DNA of 5,379 bases from Sedimentisphaerales bacterium (lineage in GTDB: Bacteria > Planctomycetota > Phycisphaerae > Sedimentisphaerales > SM23-30): NCBI GenBank assembly GCA_030634605.1, contig DAOWAK010000121.1, positions 1-5,379 of the forward strand, written 5' to 3'. A program made the translations under genes and the position numbers. Below are positions 1-4,946 of the stretch, one piece after another. A model generated the notes under the pieces. It saw only the letters and a list, made by a program, of their open reading frames with translations, did no database searches and was not told where the DNA came from. The first letter of the stretch is position 1; each line of letters opens with the position of its first letter.

Positions 1-56
1 ATCGGGGATTGGTATTTTCGGTAATTCGATATTGTTTAGAATTTCGAATTTAGTGC
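1..56. repeat. degenerate A/T-rich dispersed repeat
   Basis: This short stretch is built from loosely repeated units around ATTTCG / AATTCG / TTTAG (for example AATTCGATATT followed by AATTTCGAATTT). Read on the minus strand it resembles a family of intergenic repeats made of AAATTCGAAATTC-like blocks that I remember from many uncultured bacterial genomes; that family assignment is from memory. It lies directly after the nfnB stop codon, and the last nfnB codons (minus strand GGGAAATCCTAA) look continuous with it. No hairpin-plus-T-run terminator for the nfn operon is visible here. Confidence 0.4.
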
Positions 57-1502
57 TTAGGATTTCCCGTTTATCCGGCTTAGGTAAGCATCAATACTGC
101 GAGCGGCGTTTTTGCCGTCGCCCATCGCCAAAATCACCGTCGTCGCCCCGCGAATAATGTCCCCGCCGGCAAAAACCCCCGGAATACTCGTCATCAGATC
201 GTCGTCAGCTTCGATATAACCCCACTTATTCACCTTCAAACCGGGTGTGGTCTGGGTAACCAGCGGATTGGCACCCGTGCCGACCGCTACAATTACCAGG
301 TCGCAATCAATAACAAATTCCGAACCTTCAATCGGGATAGGCCGCCGCCGCCCCGAAGCGTCCGGCTCCCCCAGCTCCATCCGAATGCACGTCATCGCCC
401 TGACCCAGCCGTCCTCATCGCCCAGAATCTCTATCGGCGCGGTAAGCATCTCAAAACGAATGCCTTCCTGCTCAGCGTGATGAACTTCCTCGACGCGGGC
501 GGGCATCTGTTCAATCGCCCTGCGATAAACAATAATGCTTTCCTCAGCACCCAGCCGCTTGCCGGTGCGCACCGCGTCCATCGCAACGTTGCCGCCGCCG
601 ATCACGCATACCCGATTGCCGACGATGATGGGGGTTTCGGTTTCCGGATACTTGTAAGCGCCCATCAGGTTGGTCCGGGTCAGGTATTCGTTGGCGGAAT
701 AAACGCCTTTTAGGTTTTCGCCGGCGATTCGCATGAAGACCGGCAGCCCGGCTCCGTTGGCAATGAACACCGCGTCAAATCCTTCTTCTTCGAGCAACTG
801 CGGAATGGTCAGGGTTCTGCCGACAAGCACGTTGGTTTCAATTTTAACGCCCAGGGATTTAAGGTTTTCCATCTCGTCTTCGACGATGCTGTTGGGCAGC
901 CGAAATTCCGGAATGCCGTAAACCAGCACTCCGCCGGGGATATGGAACGCTTCGAAAACCGTAACGTCATGGCCCAGCTTGGCTAATTCACCGGCACAGG
1001 TGACTCCAGCAGGTCCCGAACCCACACAGACCACTTTTTTGCCGGTGGGTGTTGCATCGGTTGTCGGGCGGCCGGTACGATGGGCAGTTTCGTAATCAGC
1101 GACAAAACGTTCCAGCCAACCAATCGCCACCGGGGCGTCGGTTTTGCAGCGCACGCATTTTTCTTCGCATTGAGTTTCCTGAGGACAAACCCGGCCGGTA
1201 ACCGCCGGCAGGTTGTTGTCTCTGCGCATCAGAGCAGCGGCACCGAGAAAATCGCCCTCGGTAATCAGCTTGAGAAACCCGGGGATGTCAACTTCCACCG
1301 GGCAGCCTTCGATGCAAGCGGCTTTTTTGCATTGCAGGCAACGCTGAGCTTCCAGAATAGCAATCTTCTCGGGCAGGCCCAGGTTGACTTCTTCGAAATC
1401 TTTGCTGCGCTGTTGGCCGTCGCGCTCGGGCATCTGCTGACGTTCGATAGCCATCCGCTCTTTGGCGGTCATTTTCCTGGTAACTGGTTGCTCTTGCGAC
1501 AT
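57..1502 (-). CDS. nfnB: NfnB / NADPH-dependent glutamate synthase small-subunit family protein (large subunit of ferredoxin:NADP+ transhydrogenase)
   Basis: This is a 481-residue flavo-iron-sulfur protein and the likely partner of the NfnA encoded just upstream. In the known complex, this subunit carries the bifurcating FAD and two [4Fe-4S] clusters and handles NADP(H) and ferredoxin. Numbered from the chosen ATG, the N-terminal domain has Cys55, 58, 63 and 67 (CLQCKKAACIEGC), then Cys106, 112, 116 and 119. Glu131 in IGWLERF sits where, by family analogy, a glutamate replaces a cysteine as cluster ligand. An FAD-binding GSGPAG follows at 161-166, an NADP-binding GGGNVA at 302-307, and the C-terminal FAD motif VFAGGD at 443-448. 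The ATG at 1502 is preferred over an in-frame TTG at 1526 because AAGGAAG lies 5 nt before it. The gene follows nfnA by 24 nt and is co-transcribed. Automated pipelines often name this family gltA. A lone GltD-type subunit is less likely given the NfnA partner. Confidence 0.93.
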   Translation of the reverse strand: MSQEQPVTRKMTAKERMAIERQQMPERDGQQRSKDFEEVNLGLPEKIAILEAQRCLQCKKAACIEGCPVEVDIPGFLKLITEGDFLGAAALMRRDNNLPAVTGRVCPQETQCEEKCVRCKTDAPVAIGWLERFVADYETAHRTGRPTTDATPTGKKVVCVGSGPAGVTCAGELAKLGHDVTVFEAFHIPGGVLVYGIPEFRLPNSIVEDEMENLKSLGVKIETNVLVGRTLTIPQLLEEEGFDAVFIANGAGLPVFMRIAGENLKGVYSANEYLTRTNLMGAYKYPETETPIIVGNRVCVIGGGNVAMDAVRTGKRLGAEESIIVYRRAIEQMPARVEEVHHAEQEGIRFEMLTAPIEILGDEDGWVRAMTCIRMELGEPDASGRRRPIPIEGSEFVIDCDLVIVAVGTGANPLVTQTTPGLKVNKWGYIEADDDLMTSIPGVFAGGDIIRGATTVILAMGDGKNAARSIDAYLSRINGKS

Positions 1503-1507
1503 TAAAA

Positions 1508-1514
1508 CTTCCTT
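1508..1514 (-). promoter_or_regulatory. ribosome binding site deciding the nfnB start
   Basis: Minus-strand AAGGAAG is followed by a 5-nt spacer (TTTTA) and the ATG at 1502-1500. This favours that ATG over the in-frame TTG eight codons upstream, which begins immediately after the nfnA stop codon. Confidence 0.75.
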
Positions 1515-1526
1515 ATCAATAATCAA

Positions 1527-2375
1527 TTACCGCTGGAGTTTGCACTTGTGCGTTTTCTGGTAGGCGTCGAGCATTCTCTGCTCGAAATTTTTATAGGTGG
1601 TCAGGCGATCCATCAATTCATCGTAATCGACTTGGTGGCCGTCGAACTCCGGGCCGTCAACGCAGGCGAACTTAGTTTCGCCGCCGATAGTTACCCGACA
1701 GCCGCCGCACATTCCTGTGCCGTCAACCATGATCGGGTTAAGGCTGACCACGGTGAAAATTTCCTTGGGACGGGTAACTTCGGAAACCGCCTTCATCATG
1801 ATCACCGGCCCGGCGCAGTAAACCGCGTCAACATTCTTATCCGAGGCGTTGATAAGCTCGCCCAGCGCGTCGGTAACAAATCCCTTGTTCCCGTAGGAGC
1901 CGTCGTCGGTGGTTACGATTAGTTCGTCACTGACCTGGCCGAGTTGTTTTTCCAGGATAACCAGTTCTTTGTTGCGGGCGCCGATGATACTGATAATTTT
2001 GTTGCCCGCCTCCTTCAGTGCGATGGCCTGGGGCAGAACCACAGCGGTGCCGAGCCCGCCGCCGACGACGACGACGGTGCCGAATTTTTCGATGTGGCTG
2101 GGCTGGCCCATGGGTCCGGCGACATCGGCAAACGAATCGCCCTGGTTCATTTGACTCATTTGCAGGGTGGTTTTGCCGACGGCCTGGACTATCAGAGTGA
2201 TGGTTCCGGCCTGGGGGTCGGTGCGGGCGACGGTGAGCGGGATTCTTTCGCTTTTTTCGTTGGGCCGAACCATGACGAACTGGCCGGGCTTGCGGGCCTG
2301 GGCGATTCGAGTGGCCTGGATTTCGTATTGGGTCAGGTTGGGGCCAACCGTCTGTTTATCGACGATTTTAAACAT
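1527..2375 (-). CDS. nfnA: NfnA, FAD/NAD-binding small subunit of NADH-dependent reduced ferredoxin:NADP+ oxidoreductase
   Basis: This is a 282-residue ferredoxin-reductase-like protein of the PyrK / sulfide dehydrogenase-like family. In Nfn complexes it binds FAD, NAD(H) and one [2Fe-2S] cluster. Together with NfnB it couples NADH and reduced ferredoxin oxidation to NADP+ reduction by flavin-based electron bifurcation, or runs the reverse. Visible motifs are the FAD-binding RIPLT at 44-48, GPMG at 87-90, the nucleotide-binding GGGLGT at 105-110, and CAGP at 187-190. The C-terminal cluster motif is Asp218-x4-Cys223-x2-Cys226-x11-Cys238. The Asp plus three Cys pattern is what is known for NfnA, whereas PyrK uses four Cys, so this supports Nfn over dihydroorotate dehydrogenase. 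The length is normal for the family. The ATG at 2375 has GGGAG 6 nt upstream. It is the first gene of the operon, with nfnB 24 nt downstream. Confidence 0.93.
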   Translation of the reverse strand: MFKIVDKQTVGPNLTQYEIQATRIAQARKPGQFVMVRPNEKSERIPLTVARTDPQAGTITLIVQAVGKTTLQMSQMNQGDSFADVAGPMGQPSHIEKFGTVVVVGGGLGTAVVLPQAIALKEAGNKIISIIGARNKELVILEKQLGQVSDELIVTTDDGSYGNKGFVTDALGELINASDKNVDAVYCAGPVIMMKAVSEVTRPKEIFTVVSLNPIMVDGTGMCGGCRVTIGGETKFACVDGPEFDGHQVDYDELMDRLTTYKNFEQRMLDAYQKTHKCKLQR

Positions 2376-2483
2376 TTAGCGCTCCCAAGTTATTTTTACG
2401 GCGAGGTTAACTATTTACTTTTAAGTTACTTATCGTAATTCATGGCGGAAAATCGGCGGTAATTCTCTGCAGTTGCCCCGTTA

Positions 2484-2512
2484 ATAATATAGCTTAGCCG
2501 GTGATATATCAA
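2484..2512 (-). promoter_or_regulatory. sigma-70-like promoter of the nfnAB operon
   Basis: On the minus strand, TTGATA (2512-2507, 5 of 6 to TTGACA) is separated by exactly 17 bp from TATTAT (2489-2484, 5 of 6 to TATAAT). Transcription would start near 2477, leaving a leader of about 100 nt before the nfnA ATG. The sequence match and spacing are directly visible; use as the nfn promoter is inferred. Confidence 0.6.
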
Positions 2513-2513
2513 T

Positions 2514-2529
2514 GGTGATTAGGGTCACA
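2514..2529. promoter_or_regulatory. CRP/FNR-superfamily-like operator
   Basis: GGTGA-N6-TCACA matches the CRP consensus TGTGA-N6-TCACA at 9 of 10 defined positions and contains the perfect dyad GTGA-N6-TCAC. Its edge lies 1 bp upstream of the nfn -35 element. Its centre is roughly 42-45 bp upstream of the predicted start, which is the class II activator position for CRP/FNR proteins. The regulator is not identified. Confidence 0.4.
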
Positions 2530-2563
2530 TGCTGAACTGGTCTTGAAGGATGCAAAATAATGG

Positions 2564-2593
2564 TTGACCGGTTTTGGTTAAATGACCTAAAAT
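2564..2593 (+). promoter_or_regulatory. candidate promoter for the outer-membrane factor gene
   Basis: TTGACC (2564-2569, 5 of 6) is followed after 18 bp by TAAAAT (2588-2593, 5 of 6). It points toward the efflux gene but lies about 180 bp before its preferred start, so the leader would be long. It is the best plus-strand candidate I saw, but it is not compelling. Confidence 0.35.
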
Positions 2594-2612
2594 CCTGTAT
2601 ATCAATTAATTA

Positions 2613-2626
2613 CCAGCTTTCGCTGG
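2613..2626. repeat. short perfect hairpin with TTTC loop
   Basis: CCAGC-TTTC-GCTGG forms a 5-bp stem with the same TTTC loop as the 8-bp palindrome at 4259-4278. It lies in a G/C-richer patch unlike the A/T-rich DNA around it. It may be the end of a degraded dispersed palindromic repeat. No T-run follows, so it is not a terminator. Confidence 0.35.
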
Positions 2627-2782
2627 ACCGGATTCGCCGCGATCCACAGGAAGTTTCGACGCTCCCGTTGGTCGCTTAATCGTTATAAATAAGGCAGTTA
2701 AATACAAATTCCTATACGTTTTAATTAACGTTATTCTGTTTAGCTGTGGATGGTTTTGGCAATTATTTTTGGGAAATTTCTT

Positions 2783-4174
2783 ATGGCAAAATCCTATGGA
2801 TATGGTGTGATTTGGCAGTTGATATTAGTTGCTGCATTTCCGGTGGCAATCGGATTGGTGGGGTGTTCCGGTGCCAGCCAGACGTCCGGGATGGATTGTG
2901 CAGTTGAGGAGTGGCCGATCAGTAATGAACCGGCGGCTGAGCAGTCCAGTCGGGTGGCAAGTGAGCGGTTGGAGTTTGATTTCGCGAGTGAGTTGGTTTT
3001 GCGAGATTGCCTGGCTTATGCGGCGTTGCATAATCCGGGATTGGAGGCGGCGTTCGATCGGTGGCAGGCGGCGCTGGAAAGGGTGCCCCAGGTGGGAGCG
3101 CTGCCTGATCCGCAGTTCAGCTATACTTATTTTATTACGGAAGTTGAGACCCGTGTGGGGCCGCAGCGGCAGCGGTTCATGCTGAGTCAGAAGTTTCCGT
3201 GGTTTGGTAAGCTGGAGTTGCGAACCGATGCGGCAGTGGCGGCGGCCAAGGCAGCCCGGCAAGAATACGAGCTGGAAAAGCTCAAACTGTTTAAACGAGT
3301 GAAGCAGGGTTATTATCAATATTACTATCTGGGCAGAGCGACGGAACTTACCCGCGAAAATTTGATGTTGTTGGGCAGTCTGGAAGCGATTGCCCGGACG
3401 AAGTATCAAAGCGGTACACTGGATCAGACGGCGGTTATTCGCTTTCAGATGGATATCGGCAAGCTGGAGGATCGGGTGCGTTCGCTGGAGCAGATGCGGC
3501 GGCCGAGGGTTGCCAGGTTCAACGCGATTTTGAATCGTCCTCTGGACGGGGAATTGGCCTGGCCTGGTGAGTTGGGGCAGTTGGGAATTAGTCTGGATGA
3601 GCAGACGGTTATGGCTGAGTTGCGCGAGAATAATCCGAAGCTGGCCCGGATGCAGGCGCAGATCGAAAAGGCCCGGCATGAAGTTGATCTGGCGGGTAAG
3701 GATTTCTATCCGGATATTGGGCTGGGGGTGATGTTTATCGATACGCGCGAGGCGGTTATGCCGGTCAATGACAGCGGCAGAGATCCGCTGGCGGTAACCG
3801 CGTCGGTGAACCTGCCGTTGAACCGGGGCAAGTACACGGCTGGTGAAAACGAAGCTAAGCTGCGGTATCGCAGTGTGTTGAAACAAAGTGATAATCTGGA
3901 AAATGAACTGCGGGCGGATTTGCAATTGGCGATTTTTGAGTTCCAGGATGCTCAGAGGCGCGTTGATTTATATCAGAACAATCTGATACCCAAGGCCAAT
4001 CAGGCTTTGAGCGTTACACAGCAGGCATTCGCGGCGGGGCAGGCGCAATATCTGGACATGATAGATGCGGTTCGGACGCTGCTGGAATTTGAGCTGGCTT
4101 ACGAAAAGGCGCGGAGCGAACTCGGTGTGAAGCTGGCGGAGGTTGAGCTGCTGGTTGGTAAGGATTTTCAGTAG
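2783..4174 (+). CDS. TolC/CusC-type outer-membrane factor lipoprotein (efflux channel)
   Basis: This outer-membrane efflux protein has 463 residues from the chosen start. The family forms trimeric channels that join periplasmic adaptors and RND or other inner-membrane pumps to export metals or toxic compounds. The N-terminus has a hydrophobic segment ending in lipobox LVGC with Cys28, so it is probably lipidated and anchored in the outer membrane. Two tandem OEP-type repeats follow, at about 70-240 and 275-460, with long helical, coiled-coil-like stretches. ALPDPQF (106-112) and SQKFPWFGKL (135-144) resemble heavy-metal-efflux members such as CusC/CzcC. ATG 2783 is preferred because it has GGGA 8 nt upstream and gives a normal signal peptide. 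An in-frame ATG at 2750 lacks an evident ribosome site and would give an over-long one. No adaptor or pump gene is nearby: upstream is divergent nfnA, downstream are repeats. The substrate cannot be told. Confidence 0.9.
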   Translation: MAKSYGYGVIWQLILVAAFPVAIGLVGCSGASQTSGMDCAVEEWPISNEPAAEQSSRVASERLEFDFASELVLRDCLAYAALHNPGLEAAFDRWQAALERVPQVGALPDPQFSYTYFITEVETRVGPQRQRFMLSQKFPWFGKLELRTDAAVAAAKAARQEYELEKLKLFKRVKQGYYQYYYLGRATELTRENLMLLGSLEAIARTKYQSGTLDQTAVIRFQMDIGKLEDRVRSLEQMRRPRVARFNAILNRPLDGELAWPGELGQLGISLDEQTVMAELRENNPKLARMQAQIEKARHEVDLAGKDFYPDIGLGVMFIDTREAVMPVNDSGRDPLAVTASVNLPLNRGKYTAGENEAKLRYRSVLKQSDNLENELRADLQLAIFEFQDAQRRVDLYQNNLIPKANQALSVTQQAFAAGQAQYLDMIDAVRTLLEFELAYEKARSELGVKLAEVELLVGKDFQ

Positions 4175-4309
4175 CTAGTATCTGTTGCGGAAAGACGTTT
4201 TTTTTAATCGTGCAATTTTGTATATTAGCGAAAACCTGTTTTTGTGCCGAAATACTGGATTCCCGCTTTCGCGGGAATGACAAAAAGTCGCTTCCGCAAC
4301 AGGAACTAG
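4175..4309. mobile_element. MITE-like non-coding element with terminal inverted repeats
   Basis: The left arm (4175-4196) and the reverse complement of the right arm (4287-4309) share CTAGT, then after two mismatches the perfect 11-mer CTGTTGCGGAA, then GAC. Both continue inward into T-rich runs. The 135-bp unit codes for nothing convincing and carries an internal 8-bp palindrome. CTAG at both outer ends could be a target duplication, since some IS5-family elements are known to duplicate CTAG. Alternatively it is part of the repeat. The left edge directly abuts the efflux gene's stop codon TAG. The arms are seen directly; mobility by an IS transposase in trans is inferred. Confidence 0.5.
4259..4278. 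repeat. dispersed REP-like palindrome (ATTCCCGC / GCGGGAAT)
   Basis: An 8-bp perfect stem ATTCCCGC and GCGGGAAT encloses a TTTC loop and is followed by GAC. This is the widespread intergenic palindrome whose spurious translations read HSRESGNP or FPRKRESS. Here it sits inside the MITE-like element. Recognition of the family is from memory of many genomes. Confidence 0.7.
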
Positions 4310-4440
4310 CCAAGATGAAACCGCCGATGCACGCTGAAACGCAGATATTTGATAGACACAAAAAAACGAAAAAAACACAAAAGAAATTAAGAATTTTTAG
4401 ACAGGATAACGGGATTGACAAGATTTTAGCTATTGACTAT
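4310..4440. repeat. composite of degenerate dispersed intergenic repeats
   Basis: This stretch has no supportable gene. Three blocks in order recall common bacterial intergenic repeats. The first is ATGCACGCTGAAACGCAGAT (4326-4345), like the (A)ACGCTGATNAACGCAGAT type. The second is an A-rich GACACAAAAAAACG segment around 4355-4390, like the GACACGAAAAACACGAAA type. The third is ACAGGATAACGGGATTGAC around 4401-4420, like the ACAGGATTAACAGGATT type. The blocks are visible; the family matches are from memory and the copies are diverged. Confidence 0.45.
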
Positions 4441-4447
4441 GGTCCGC

Positions 4448-4463
4448 ATGGGCTGAAGCCCAT
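4448..4463. repeat. palindromic repeat ATGGGCT-GA-AGCCCAT
   Basis: A perfect 7-bp stem with a GA centre is flanked by an outer pairing of TCCG (4443-4446) with CGGA (4468-4471), making a larger stem-loop. It resembles the widespread intergenic ATGGGCTGAAGCCCAT palindromes. No T-run follows, so it is not an evident terminator. Confidence 0.55.
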
Positions 4464-4476
4464 CCTACGGAACTGG

Positions 4477-4497
4477 ATGCCCGATCAGGTCGGGCAT
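4477..4497. repeat. REP-like palindrome ATGCCCGA / TCGGGCAT
   Basis: An 8-bp perfect stem encloses a 5-nt loop TCAGG and is followed by GAC. It has the same layout as the palindrome at 4259-4278 and is a known dispersed type whose spurious translations read MPDQVGHD or MPDLIGHP. Its right edge lies 2 bp from the stop codon of the HEPN remnant, so any frame passing that stop runs straight into this repeat. Confidence 0.65.
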
Positions 4498-4499
4498 GA

Positions 4500-4616
4500 C
4501 TACAGGCCCAGGGATTTTTGGGCGTGGTTGCGTAGTCTTCGGCAGCGTTGTTGGGCGTCGAGAGCTGATTCTTGGTCGGCTGATTCGCCGGGATAACGGA
4601 AAGATACGGCGAAGTT
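4500..4616 (-). pseudogene. C-terminal remnant of a HEPN-domain protein
   Basis: A 38-codon open stretch on the minus strand begins NFAVSFRYPGES and ends HAQKSLGL before a TAG at 4502-4500. An AVxxRYPG motif followed by an acidic/alanine helix and a basic (R/K)-rich tail is how I remember the C-terminus of HEPN proteins that partner MNT nucleotidyltransferases. No start codon or HEPN N-terminal part exists: an in-frame TGA (4619-4617) precedes it, and upstream is the MNT frame, offset by one base. The RNase-type R-x4-6-H motif expected earlier in HEPN toxins is absent, so this piece cannot act as a toxin. Similarity is judged by eye on a short peptide, so confidence is moderate. Confidence 0.6.
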
Positions 4617-4800
4617 TCATGCGGATTTCCACCGATTTATCGACGCTTCTGCCAGTGAAAGGGCCGATGACCAGGATGTCAACGTCAGAATCTGCGGTGG
4701 CCAAACCCCGGGCGTAGGATCCGAACAGGATGATTTGTTGGGCGCCAAAATCCCGGCCGATTTGTTGGCCGAATTCTTCTATCCGGTTCATATCAACCAC
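4606..4800 (-). pseudogene. truncated MNT-type nucleotidyltransferase (antitoxin-like) remnant
   Basis: The frame encodes the start of a minimal nucleotidyltransferase of the pol-beta superfamily. Counting from the ATG at 4791, it has ILFGSYARG (21-29) and SDVDILV (35-41), supplying the Gly-Ser motif and two metal-binding aspartates (36 and 38). After EIRMKLRR (55-62) the family similarity stops. The expected strand with the third aspartate (a (V/I)DLLV-like segment) is missing, and DNA encoding a HEPN tail follows in another frame. Left unrepaired, the frame reads on to a TAG at 4467-4465, ending inside a palindromic repeat. GTG at 4800 (AGAAGGCGG 6 nt upstream) or ATG at 4791 could be the start. 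Intact relatives pair with HEPN toxins, and some MNT antitoxins are known to AMPylate them. A good promoter survives upstream. Confidence 0.7.
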
Positions 4801-4862
4801 AGTTATCCGCCTTCTCTGCAATTTATGGTAATGACAGGTTCATTCGTATCCATTCGGTAACT

Positions 4863-4892
4863 ATTGTATATCATCGGAGAAGAACTTGTCAA
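4863..4892 (-). promoter_or_regulatory. sigma-70-like promoter upstream of the MNT remnant
   Basis: On the minus strand a perfect TTGACA (4892-4887) is followed after 18 bp by TACAAT (4868-4863, 5 of 6). Predicted transcription starts near 4856, about 55 nt before the GTG/ATG starts of the MNT remnant. It is the best -35 match in the window and suggests the damaged module may still be transcribed. Confidence 0.55.
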
Positions 4893-4902
4893 TAACAGGA
4901 TT

Positions 4903-4918
4903 TTAGAACCGGTTCTAA
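4903..4918. promoter_or_regulatory. perfect 16-bp palindrome, possible operator
   Basis: TTAGAACCGGTTCTAA is an exact dyad 10 bp upstream of the -35 of the MNT promoter and 28 bp after the trkA stop codon. It could be a binding site for a dimeric regulator. As an RNA hairpin (6-bp stem, CCGG loop) it is followed by a T-run only on the plus strand, which does not suit trkA termination. Confidence 0.4.
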
Positions 4919-4946
4919 TTTTTATGGTGGTCAAGGGAAGCTTTTT

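Larger units (their letters stand above)
2376..2749. other. divergent intergenic region between nfnA and the efflux gene
   Basis: About 370-400 bp (depending on the efflux gene start) separate two divergently read genes. The nfn side holds a good sigma-70-type promoter with a roughly 100-nt leader and a CRP-like palindrome. The other side holds a weaker promoter candidate, a perfect 5-bp hairpin (CCAGC-TTTC-GCTGG at 2613-2626), and a G/C-richer patch to about 2680. After that the DNA is A/T-rich up to the efflux gene. TATATCAAT occurs twice, at 2505-2513 and 2598-2606. I found no supported small ORF and no riboswitch or RNA gene. Confidence 0.6.

Noticed and set aside
1080..2438. Plus-strand open frames inside nfnA and nfnB (for example 1080-1505 and 1944-2438)
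   Set aside because: They are antisense to two well-supported genes and show no recognisable motifs.
2502..2511. FNR box (TTGAT-N4-ATCAA) from the palindrome TGATATATCA
   Set aside because: The half-sites are separated by 2 bp, not 4, and the outer bases do not match; it mostly reflects the -35 element.
2716..2731. ACGTT-N6-AACGT inverted repeat as an operator for the efflux gene
   Set aside because: Five-base arms in A/T-rich DNA are too weak to support a site.
2825..3925. 366-codon open frame antisense to the outer-membrane factor gene
   Set aside because: It is low-complexity, rich in Arg, Gln, Leu and Ile, with no domain, and fully overlaps a clearly real gene; it is a codon-bias shadow.
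4175..4421. Open frames on both strands giving peptides with HSRESGNP, FPRKRESS or similar
   Set aside because: These peptides are translations of the ATTCCCGC/GCGGGAAT dispersed palindrome and flanking repeats, not protein domains.
4441..4500. CRISPR repeats
   Set aside because: The two adjacent palindromes differ in sequence and there is no regular repeat-spacer pattern.
4210..4596. Plus-strand 128-codon frame across the repeat nest
   Set aside because: It strings together palindromes and the antisense of the HEPN/MNT remnant and has no coding character of its own.
4903..4924. Rho-independent terminator for trkA
   Set aside because: The dyad is A/T-rich with only a CCGG centre, and the T-run follows on the plus strand, the wrong direction for trkA.
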